This document shows, one piece after another, positions 19,886-27,169 of a DNA stretch of 64,000 nt. The stretch covers positions 1-64,000 of the forward strand of contig NZ_FZOJ01000010.1 of NCBI RefSeq assembly GCF_900188145.1, in the 5' to 3' direction. The notes under the pieces were generated by a model. It saw nothing but the letters and a program-made list of their open reading frames with translations, searched no databases and was not told the DNA's origin. Numbering within the stretch: the first letter of the stretch is position 1; the number at the start of each line of letters is the position of its first letter. The translations under genes and the position numbers were made by a program. The stretch is from Anaerovirgula multivorans. GTDB taxonomy: Bacteria; Bacillota; Clostridia; Peptostreptococcales; Natronincolaceae.

Positions 19886-20965
19886 TTACACCCCTTCTAC
19901 ATACATTTCAGTATAATACTTTTGATATTCACCAGAAGTTACGTTGTTCATCCATTCTCCGTTATCTAAATACCATCTAATAGTATAATTAATACCTTCT
20001 TCAAACTTTGTTTCTGGTTCCCAATCTAATTGGTTCTTTATTTTTGTAGGATCAATGGCATACCTTCTATCATGTCCTTTCCTATCTTTTACATACTTGA
20101 TAAGATTTTCATTAATATGTTCTTTTCGGTAGTCATCATCAGATAATAAATTTCTTAATGCATTAATGATAATTTTCACAATATCTATATTCTGTTTTTC
20201 ATTATGTCCACCAATATTATAAACTTCTCCTATTTTTCCTTGTTTTATTACTAAATCAATTGCTTTACAATGATCGTCTACATATAGCCAGTCTCGTATA
20301 TTTTTTCCATCACCATAAATAGGCAAATCCTCTCCTTCTAAGGCATTATTAATCATCAAAGGAATCAACTTTTCTGGGAACTGATAAGCTCCGTAATTAT
20401 TAGAACATCTTGTAATATTTACAGGCATTTTATAAGTGTCATAATACGCCTTTACCAACATATCTGCTGCTGCTTTACTAGCAGAATAAGGGCTATGGGG
20501 GTCTACAGGAGTATTTTCTGTAAAATAACCGTTTTCTTCTAGTGAACCATAGACTTCATCAGTTGAAATTTGTATAAACTTTTTTCCTTCTTTGAACTCG
20601 CCTTTGTCTTCCCAGTATTTTTTTGCTATATCTAGTAAAATTTGTGTGCCTAACACATTGGTTTTTACAAACGCTTCTGGACTTTTAATGCTGCGATCCA
20701 CATGACTTTCTGCCGCAAAGTGTACTACACAATCTATTTCATGTTGCGAAAATATAGTATCTATATCATCCCTATTAGTAATATCCACTCTTTCAAAAAT
20801 ATAATTCCTTCTATCTTCAACGCCTTTTAGGTTTTCTAGATTACCTGCATAGGTTAAACAATCTGCATTGATAATTTTTATATCTTTATCATATTTTCGA
20901 AACATATATTGTATAAAATTTGATCCAATAAATCCTGCCCCACCAGTTATTAAATAAGTTTTCAA
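19886..20965 (-). CDS. rmlB: dTDP-glucose 4,6-dehydratase
   Basis: Converts dTDP-glucose to dTDP-4-keto-6-deoxyglucose. The 359-residue SDR enzyme shows GGAGFIG (8-14), HFAAESHVDRSI, ISTDEVYGSL with the catalytic T-D-E triad and YSASKAA with Tyr and Lys. RCSNNYGAYQFPEKLIP is diagnostic for RmlB. The start is TTG at 20965, preceded by AAGGATGTGG. It opens a tight cluster with rmlA and the two 3-amino-sugar genes. The 239 bp before it are AT-rich and hold no gene. Confidence 0.95.
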   Translation of the reverse strand: MKTYLITGGAGFIGSNFIQYMFRKYDKDIKIINADCLTYAGNLENLKGVEDRRNYIFERVDITNRDDIDTIFSQHEIDCVVHFAAESHVDRSIKSPEAFVKTNVLGTQILLDIAKKYWEDKGEFKEGKKFIQISTDEVYGSLEENGYFTENTPVDPHSPYSASKAAADMLVKAYYDTYKMPVNITRCSNNYGAYQFPEKLIPLMINNALEGEDLPIYGDGKNIRDWLYVDDHCKAIDLVIKQGKIGEVYNIGGHNEKQNIDIVKIIINALRNLLSDDDYRKEHINENLIKYVKDRKGHDRRYAIDPTKIKNQLDWEPETKFEEGINYTIRWYLDNGEWMNNVTSGEYQKYYTEMYVEGV

Positions 20966-21204
20966 TTTCCCACATCCTTTTTTGCGTTTTATAACTCAAT
21001 ACTCAATTTTGCTTTTTTAAATGTATTAAAGTATCTTATGCACAATTCCAAATAATTTTCTACTATAATAAATTGTTATTTAGAAAAACATTACTCTATA
21101 AATACATGATTTTCTAAGCGCTTTATAGATTAAATTTATCTTTTAAAAATATAAACCTTAATAGACAAAACATACTATAACTTTCTAACAAAGCTAGTTT
21201 ATGG

Positions 21205-21810
21205 CTATTTTGAAGTAGTCTTTTGCTCTCCTTCTTTAACACCTTCACTTTTAATCACACTAAAGACCGTCTTTAAAAACACTTTCATATCAAAGACCAA
21301 GCTCATTCTTTCAACATATTCCCCGTCAAATTTTGCTTTAACATCTATTGGTAATTCATCTCTACCATTAATTTGTGCCCACCCAGTAAGACCTGGAAAT
21401 ATGTCATTTGCACCATATTTATCTCTTTTTTTTATTAAATCATACTGATTCCAAAGAGCTGGTCTTGGACCAATTATACTCATCTCACCTTTTAAGATAT
21501 TAAGCACTTGCGGAAGCTCATCAAGACTTGTCTTTCTAAGAAACTTACCAACCTTAGTGATAAAAACTTCAGGATTCTGTAACATGTGGGTTGGCATATC
21601 CTTAGGTGTATCAGTTCTCATAGTTCTAAACTTTAATATATAGAAATGTGTCTTATTCTTACCTATACGTTTTTGTTTGAAGAATATTGGTCCTTTTGAG
21701 TCTATTTTTATAACGACTGCTAAAATTAAAAAGACTGGCGAAAGTATAAGTATTGCTATAAGAGATAAAACAAAATCTAAAACACGTTTAATAACCGGAT
21801 AAACCTCCAT
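21205..21810 (-). CDS. Initiating sugar-phosphate transferase (PglC/WcaJ family)
   Basis: About 201 residues. It places the first sugar-1-phosphate on undecaprenyl phosphate, starting repeat-unit synthesis. One N-terminal membrane hairpin (FVLSLIAILILSPVFLILAV) is followed by the catalytic domain with KQKRIGKN, FYILKFRTMRTDT and SLDELPQVLNILKGEMS, then IGPRPAL. This short form corresponds to the monotopic PglC-type core. The start is the ATG at 21810 behind GGGAGGGG; upstream ATGs have no site. It follows the regulator gene at 41 bp. Confidence 0.9.
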   Translation of the reverse strand: MEVYPVIKRVLDFVLSLIAILILSPVFLILAVVIKIDSKGPIFFKQKRIGKNKTHFYILKFRTMRTDTPKDMPTHMLQNPEVFITKVGKFLRKTSLDELPQVLNILKGEMSIIGPRPALWNQYDLIKKRDKYGANDIFPGLTGWAQINGRDELPIDVKAKFDGEYVERMSLVFDMKVFLKTVFSVIKSEGVKEGEQKTTSK

Positions 21811-21851
21811 ACATTCCCCTCCCATGCTACTTAACTCCATTTAGTCAATTT

Positions 21852-22385
21852 CTATAATTTTTCTAATATATTCATTACTCTATAACCTAAGCTCTGATAT
21901 TTCTCATAATCTCTATCATTCGATACAATTAAGAGTCCTTTATTATATTTCAATTGATTCATTTTTTCATCAATAGATATAATATTTTCTTTGAAGTGTA
22001 ATTCTAGTTCTGTAATAGATGTTTTAGTCAATTGACTTATTTCATCATCTTTAAATACTATGTATAACTTTTCTTCATCTTGTAATTCTTCTAGTTGATT
22101 ATATAATACGTTTTTTATCTTTTCCTTTGTCTCATGTATTACCGTATAATGATGCTTTATGTACGTATATGTCTTATTTGCCTTTTCCACCATGCCCTTA
22201 GGAGTTAGCATATAAGCCACCCTATTAGCTGGTATATTTTCTACTTTTATAAGACCTTCTTTAATCATTTTTTTTAATAGTATATTTATACTTCCTAAAG
22301 AAAGCCCTGTCTTTTGTGCCAATTGTCTTTGGGATATATTTTGATTTTCATTAATTTTTTCTAATATAATGTATTCTTTATCCAT
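21852..22385 (-). CDS. MarR-family EPS-associated transcriptional regulator
   Basis: A 177-residue DNA-binding protein. Residues 1-75 are a winged helix (NISQRQLAQKTGLSLGSINI, then LLKKMIKEGLIKVENI, then a YMLTPKG wing end). Residues 80-130 are likely coiled coil, and the last 50 residues (KGLLIVSNDRDYEKYQSLGYR) are a small alpha/beta tail. The N-terminal half matches the MarR-type regulators often found at the head of exopolysaccharide loci. It has its own sigma-A promoter with a 37-bp palindrome at the start point, so it probably represses itself and the genes below it. The ribosome site is AAGGTGGG. Confidence 0.82.
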   Translation of the reverse strand: MDKEYIILEKINENQNISQRQLAQKTGLSLGSINILLKKMIKEGLIKVENIPANRVAYMLTPKGMVEKANKTYTYIKHHYTVIHETKEKIKNVLYNQLEELQDEEKLYIVFKDDEISQLTKTSITELELHFKENIISIDEKMNQLKYNKGLLIVSNDRDYEKYQSLGYRVMNILEKL

Positions 22386-22402
22386 AGTCCCACCTTGTTT
22401 TT

Positions 22403-22439
22403 AAATCTACAGCGTTCAAATATTGAACGTTGTAGATTT
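22403..22439. promoter_or_regulatory. 37-bp palindrome: operator (or mRNA 5' hairpin) of the polysaccharide regulator
   Basis: Arms 22403-22419 (aaatctacagcgttcaa) and 22423-22439 (ttgaacgttgtagattt) are complementary at 16 of 17 positions around a 3-bp centre. The palindrome begins right after the -10 box and covers the transcription start, the position of a classical repressor site. It ends 17 bp before the regulator's ATG. The regulator it precedes is the obvious ligand, by inference. In RNA it would be a strong 5' hairpin. Confidence 0.75.
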
Positions 22440-22468
22440 AGTATATAATTATATCAATAATTTGTCAA
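22440..22468 (-). promoter_or_regulatory. Sigma-A promoter of the regulator and lower polysaccharide operon
   Basis: On the minus strand TTGACA (complement of 22463-22468) and TATACT (22440-22445) are separated by exactly 17 bp. An overlapping TATAAT is only 9 bp from the -35 and is less likely. The next genes, from regulator to galE, are closely spaced and all on this strand, so it may drive most of the locus. Confidence 0.75.
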
Positions 22469-22506
22469 TATATTCTGAGGCTTTCATTTCATTAGTTTAT
22501 GATATT

Positions 22507-25470
22507 TTAATATACTTCATAGATAATTACTTTGCGAACTGTAAAGGCTTTATCTGTGTTTCCGTCGTGATAAAATCTTATCTCTTGAGCTCCTGATCCT
22601 ATATCTTCCGTTGTCTCAAAGGTGAAGCTATAGGTATTATCCTTTATAGCCTGTCCTAGGGGGCTTTGATAAAATTGCATAGATTTTCCATTCCTACTTA
22701 TGATACGAAATGACATGTAGTTATCTTCTGTGTCACCACTAACTTGCATGCTGATACCATAGGTCCTAGAGGGTTCTAAATTCATTTGTTGTGAAATAAG
22801 CATTCCTGCTGCTTCTCCATCATTAGTAATAAGAAGACCACTTTCTGTTATTTCTACTATAATATTTCCTCCCATTGGCTGAGAAATCCTCCACCCATCA
22901 CTTATGCCATCTCCATCAACATCCAAATCCGGATAAGAAATATAAACCATATCCTCTAACTTCGCCAATTTATCTTTATCATCTATATTCTCTAAAACAT
23001 ACCTCGCTTTAAAAATACCGTCCATTGTCTCTTGATTTAAAACAATTGTTCTTTCTTCCTCAACATTAACTGCCTTCACATCTTCTACTATGCTCACAGC
23101 CTTCTCAAACATCTCCACTGCCTTACCCTTTTCTCCTACATCAAGATAATGATTGCCTACAGTTGTATAAGCACTAACTTTAGCTTCATAGTTAGTAGGT
23201 CTCATAGGAGCGACTTCTATCATTTTCTCTATATATTCAAACCCTCTATCAAATTCTCCATAGGATAAATAAACCTGTCCTATTTGTTGCAATATATTAT
23301 CATTGTAAGGAACATATTTCATGGCTGCCTGTAAATTTTCTTCTGCCATTTGGAACCATACCTGCTCTTGATTCTGTTCTCCTACCATGATTTGCAGCTG
23401 TGCGATATCAGCTCGGAAGTCTTTGTTAAAAGGATCTCTTGTGATAGCATTTTCTAACAGTGCATAGCCCTTTTCAAAGTCTCCTTCTTGCTGTATCACC
23501 CGTATCCCACTGGCTGCTGATTGATGTCCTCCGTAAAAAGAAACGGCGATGAAAATTAAGGGTAGTATCAATACTAGTGGTATTAGAGAATGTATTTGTT
23601 TATTAAACTTATTTTTTATTGTTTTATTGATGTCTTTTATTGATTCTACATCTACTAACGCTATCAATCCCCACATCAATAGAGGTATAGACAAGTAAGA
23701 GAAGTTAAAGTCTAAGGCACTATGGGTTAACAAAGATAATACCCCAAATAAAATTGTCATCTGCATTAAGTCTTTCTTTTTTATCAACAGGATAAATAAA
23801 GCAAGGATGGTTCCTAACAATCCTATCATTAATAATACTCCTGCTATCCCTAGCTCCACTAAGGTTTGTAAAAAATAATTATGGGCTTCAGTACTAAAGT
23901 AAGGCTCTGACTGATACTTAGTATAAAGTCCATTCCAAGCTCCTCCACCAGCACCAAAGATAGGGTAGCTTTTAAATATAGTAAAGCTATCTCTATAATA
24001 GGCTGTTCGTGTAGTAAAGCTTTGCTGATTTAAATCTAGTACATTAATTCGACTGATTATGTTTTCAGGAATAAATTGATAACTTAGTTTGATATCTTTC
24101 ACCAATTCTTCTAAATCTGTTAATAACCTTGCTTCATTAAAAGTGACTTTGGTGCCCGGGTATACATTATCAAAGTATATGGCTAATTTTTCTGTATCTT
24201 CATTGGTGGTGAAAGGAATGAGAATTTTGCCGTTTTCCTCATTTTCTCCATTCCTGGTTAAAAGGGTATGTTGTTGTCCCTCACCATCAAAGCCATAGAC
24301 CTTGATCCTCCAGGGCCATTGACCTTCTTCATCGCTAATGGCATCTACATCTATTTGTAAATTATAGTCTTGATTGGCTTCTACGTTTCTAATAATTCTG
24401 TGAATTTGGTTATGTCTATCTTCTGTAACATTGGTATTGTCAAAGGTTAGTGGTTTCGTCATATTGAAAGCTGTTGTTATAAGGATAGCAAAAATAACTA
24501 CAATAGATGCTAAACCTATATAGATCTTTTTCAAGTGCTTATTTTCAAGTTTTTGTATCACGAATTGAAGTCCTGTGTAAATCCCTAAAAACATAGCTAT
24601 ACCTATAACTACTACTAAAACTGCCCTAGGACTTTTCTCTTCTATGTTGGATGTATAGTTGGTGAATGGTTGAAGTAATAACAGACTTGGTAAACCAACC
24701 GCTATATAATAGAATATAGTCTTTATTCTCATCGCAGATGGAATAATCCCTAAATAGAGAATAGCGAAAATAGGGAAAAGCACCCATGCTGTTCTAGAAT
24801 AGGTGAAAATAAAGGTAAATACCATGATAAATCCTGCTGCAGCATAGAGGTTTTTCTTCCATAGTTTTTCTTCTAGAGCTTGCTTTCCTGTCGTTATAAA
24901 AAACAAGGTCATAAGAAAAGCTGCCAGTGTGTTAGGGTATTGAAAGGTAGAGGATATACGATTTCCTAGCACTACATCCTGTAGTTTAACGTATCCTGCT
25001 GCTCCTAACAGCCCAATGATAGCAGTTCCAACACCGCTTGTTATAAATACATCTAGTATCCAGTTTTTGTACTTTTCTTCCTGAGCGTACTCTTTCACCA
25101 TCAGATACACGACAAAGAAGTTAGCATATCTTAGTGTGACTCCGATAGCATCCCTTAAGTTTGCCCATTGTTTAAAAACAATAGGAAAGAGGTAGGCTAT
25201 GATAAAAAATACACCTATATAGTCAAAGGGACTGTTAAATGTGATTTTTTCTCCTTTGGTAATCTTATTGGTTAAGTAAATAATAAATAACCCAAAGGAA
25301 AGAATATGGGTGAATAATATTTCTTTCTCAAAAAACAAGCCCTTGAAAAAGGGAGGATAGAATAATAGGATGCATAATAAAGCAAAAACTATCATGCCTT
25401 TTCCTTTTGCTTGTGAAGGTAATTTATTTTCAATGGATTTATTTTTTTTCTTAAGTTCTTTTGCTTTCAA
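22507..25470 (-). CDS. O-antigen ligase/Wzy-like membrane protein with TPR and lectin-like C-terminal domain
   Basis: About 987 residues in three parts. Residues 1-350 and 540-650 form roughly 12 membrane spans with a Wzy_C-type core (AHNYFLQTLVELGIAG, preceded by GAGGGAWNGLY). An outer beta-rich domain (about 350-450) is inserted between spans. Residues 660-850 hold TPR-like repeats. The end has DVDGDGISDGW, a calcium-loop motif, and a beta-sandwich of about 120 residues. Probably joins or polymerises lipid-linked glycans outside the membrane. A separate Wzy exists at 12849. The start is TTG at 25470, 9 nt after AGGAG. Confidence 0.8.
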   Translation of the reverse strand: MKAKELKKKNKSIENKLPSQAKGKGMIVFALLCILLFYPPFFKGLFFEKEILFTHILSFGLFIIYLTNKITKGEKITFNSPFDYIGVFFIIAYLFPIVFKQWANLRDAIGVTLRYANFFVVYLMVKEYAQEEKYKNWILDVFITSGVGTAIIGLLGAAGYVKLQDVVLGNRISSTFQYPNTLAAFLMTLFFITTGKQALEEKLWKKNLYAAAGFIMVFTFIFTYSRTAWVLFPIFAILYLGIIPSAMRIKTIFYYIAVGLPSLLLLQPFTNYTSNIEEKSPRAVLVVVIGIAMFLGIYTGLQFVIQKLENKHLKKIYIGLASIVVIFAILITTAFNMTKPLTFDNTNVTEDRHNQIHRIIRNVEANQDYNLQIDVDAISDEEGQWPWRIKVYGFDGEGQQHTLLTRNGENEENGKILIPFTTNEDTEKLAIYFDNVYPGTKVTFNEARLLTDLEELVKDIKLSYQFIPENIISRINVLDLNQQSFTTRTAYYRDSFTIFKSYPIFGAGGGAWNGLYTKYQSEPYFSTEAHNYFLQTLVELGIAGVLLMIGLLGTILALFILLIKKKDLMQMTILFGVLSLLTHSALDFNFSYLSIPLLMWGLIALVDVESIKDINKTIKNKFNKQIHSLIPLVLILPLIFIAVSFYGGHQSAASGIRVIQQEGDFEKGYALLENAITRDPFNKDFRADIAQLQIMVGEQNQEQVWFQMAEENLQAAMKYVPYNDNILQQIGQVYLSYGEFDRGFEYIEKMIEVAPMRPTNYEAKVSAYTTVGNHYLDVGEKGKAVEMFEKAVSIVEDVKAVNVEEERTIVLNQETMDGIFKARYVLENIDDKDKLAKLEDMVYISYPDLDVDGDGISDGWRISQPMGGNIIVEITESGLLITNDGEAAGMLISQQMNLEPSRTYGISMQVSGDTEDNYMSFRIISRNGKSMQFYQSPLGQAIKDNTYSFTFETTEDIGSGAQEIRFYHDGNTDKAFTVRKVIIYEVY

Positions 25471-25543
25471 TGTTAACAACTCCTAAAGGTACTTAAAATT
25501 TGAAGTGTAAAATTAATGTGAAATGCTTTTTAGGATGATCCAC

Positions 25544-25616
25544 GCTACGCCAAGGGGACAGTCCCTCGAGCTCACTGGGAAACGTGAGCCAGATGGACAG
25601 TCCCCTTGGCTCCGCT
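25544..25616 (+). repeat. REP-like palindromic element, copy A
   Basis: Left end gctacgccaaggggacagtcc and right end ggacagtccccttggctccgct pair, with an inner ctcac/gtgag stem. It lies in the 197-bp gap between the wzz-like gene and the ligase-like gene. The right end adjoins further gctccgct-type text up to 25635. Confidence 0.85.
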
Positions 25617-25644
25617 AGGCCCCATGGCTCCGCTCCTAAGCCTT

Positions 25645-25675
25645 GGGGCGGGCATGGAAACCCGTCCCTACATGG
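25645..25675. repeat. Short GC-rich repeat, family 2 (ggcgggcatggaaacccgtcccta)
   Basis: An inverted repeat of the pattern GGGCGG-N-GGAAACC-CGCCC followed by TACATGG, with relatives at 46550-46575 and 49771-49796. It overlaps the stop of the wzz-like gene: the minus-strand CATGTAG supplies its last codon and stop. Confidence 0.65.
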
Positions 25676-26873
25676 CTTTTTCTTTTCCTGATGTCTGCCA
25701 GTATTCTATGAAGAAGGCAGCGAATACGCCTATCATTGCCCCCAATACTGCTGCTATGGCTACGTTTAATGCTTTTCTAGGTCCTACAGGTCGCGTAGTT
25801 GCAAAGGCTCTTGATATGATAGTAATCGTAGCTTCACCTATTTGTGAGGATTCAGTTACTCTTAGTTCTTCATATTTCTTTACAAAAGCATCGTAAGTGT
25901 TTTCAGCTATGTCCACTTTTTGATTGATTAGTCTCTCTTGATGCTTTTTATCCTGTAACTCTACCTGCAATTCTTCAATTTGTTGTTGAATCATAGCCAT
26001 TTGTGTGTTAACACTACCGATATTTGCTTCTACCTCTGCTAGTTCAATTTTTAGCAGGGTTGCTGAATCTTCTATGATCAACTGCATTCCATTACTAGAT
26101 TGACTACCCGATTGATTTTGTAAGATGATTTTGTTGGTATCCTTTGATTCTCTTTCTGCTACAGGAATAGCTGCCTTAAGAGCTTCTTGTCGGATCTGTA
26201 GGTCGGTTAACCTTGTCTTATATGACGTTATTTGTTCTAGTCTAGCTTCTAACTCCTTCTCTAGCTCAGAAACTCCTCTTGGTTGAGATAAAAATTCCTT
26301 TAATTCTTCTAAAGACTCTTCCAGTTTTTCCTTTTCAATCTCCATTTGTGTCTCCACGTATTTTGAAGAGGTGGTGGCATGCTCTTTCGCCTTATCAGAT
26401 ACAAAGGTTACGAAGTTTTCTCCTACCTTATTAACAATCTCTGCAGCTCTTTCTGGATCCGCATGCTGCATTTTGATGGTGATTAGATTGGTATCTTTTG
26501 TGGTTTCAAGTGTTATAGCATCTGCTAAGTTTTCAATATCATATTCTTCTTCTAACCCTAAATCCGCTATCGTAGCTCTCATGATTCTAGGAGCTTTTAT
26601 CTGCTCACGGTAGGTCTCTAATGTCATAGCGGGAAGCTTTGATAGTGAGCTCAATATGTTGTCAATTCCTTCTCCTTGTATTTGAGTAGACTGCAATCTG
26701 TCAGCATAATGAGATGCCATTAACACCATTCTTGTCTCGTATACGGGATCTAGCATAAAAAAACTTACAATTCCAGCCATTAATATAGATACTATGGTTA
26801 TCCCAATAATGAGTGTCTTTCTTTTTAATAAAGTCTCTATGAGTTCCCTCAAGCTTATTTCTTCCATTTCCAT
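25668..26873 (-). CDS. Wzz-like chain-length determinant protein
   Basis: A 401-residue membrane protein with one span near each end (residues 18-37, and about 368-390 in VAIAAVLGAMIGVFAAFFIEYW). Between them lie a Wzz-type beta-alpha region (YETRMVL and what follows) and long coiled coils (about 170-330). RPVGPRKALN before the second span is the Pro-rich motif of the family. It sets polymer length with Wzy. There is no attached or adjacent BY-kinase (CpsD/Wzc kinase). The start is ATG with AGAGGAG. A promoter is visible about 150 bp upstream. Confidence 0.87.
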   Translation of the reverse strand: MEMEEISLRELIETLLKRKTLIIGITIVSILMAGIVSFFMLDPVYETRMVLMASHYADRLQSTQIQGEGIDNILSSLSKLPAMTLETYREQIKAPRIMRATIADLGLEEEYDIENLADAITLETTKDTNLITIKMQHADPERAAEIVNKVGENFVTFVSDKAKEHATTSSKYVETQMEIEKEKLEESLEELKEFLSQPRGVSELEKELEARLEQITSYKTRLTDLQIRQEALKAAIPVAERESKDTNKIILQNQSGSQSSNGMQLIIEDSATLLKIELAEVEANIGSVNTQMAMIQQQIEELQVELQDKKHQERLINQKVDIAENTYDAFVKKYEELRVTESSQIGEATITIISRAFATTRPVGPRKALNVAIAAVLGAMIGVFAAFFIEYWQTSGKEKAM

Positions 26874-27027
26874 TCTATTTCAGCTCCTCTTTTGATCGGT
26901 GTTAGTTTTAAGGAATATTTTGGAAAACATAAATAGATTCTACATAAATTTATAAATTCCTTCATTTTTTTCTGAAATTTACTTTATTTGTCGTATCATT
27001 AAAAAAGTATGTAGTATTCCCCTTACC

Positions 27028-27056
27028 ATTGTATAAAAGTTTCTTTATTAAATCAA
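27028..27056 (-). promoter_or_regulatory. Probable sigma-A promoter of the wzz-like gene
   Basis: Minus-strand TTGATT (27051-27056) and TACAAT (27028-27033) are 17 bp apart. The predicted start lies about 145 nt before the wzz-like ATG. The leader is AT-rich with no obvious structure. The rest of the 26874-27169 gap holds nothing else I can identify. Confidence 0.5.
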
Positions 27057-27123
27057 TAAATGTAAGAAATAATAATATACTAATTCTTGTAAAATTATGA
27101 TATATTTTGGCATACATACAAGA

Positions 27124-27149
27124 AGTGGAGAAGATTGCTCCTCTCCACT
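27124..27149 (-). terminator. Weak hairpin after the SLH-protein gene
   Basis: agtggag (27124-27130) and ctccact (27143-27149) form a 7-bp stem 20 bp past the stop at 27170. The T-tract that follows on the minus strand is poor (TCTTGTATG), so termination may be partial. Confidence 0.4.
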
Positions 27150-27169
27150 GAATATTGCAAGTATTTTAT

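Noticed and set aside
19010-20965. Possible rhamnose pathway because of RmlA and RmlB
   Set aside because: No RmlC or RmlD is in the window, while the 3-amino-sugar enzymes are directly attached.
22446-22468. TATAAT overlapping the regulator promoter, as an alternative -10
   Set aside because: It is only 9 bp from TTGACA, too close for a sigma-A promoter; the TATACT at 17 bp is better.
25544-25616. REP-like copies as transcription terminators
   Set aside because: They have stems but no U-tract on either strand, occur before genes as well as after them, and share conserved ends beyond the stem.
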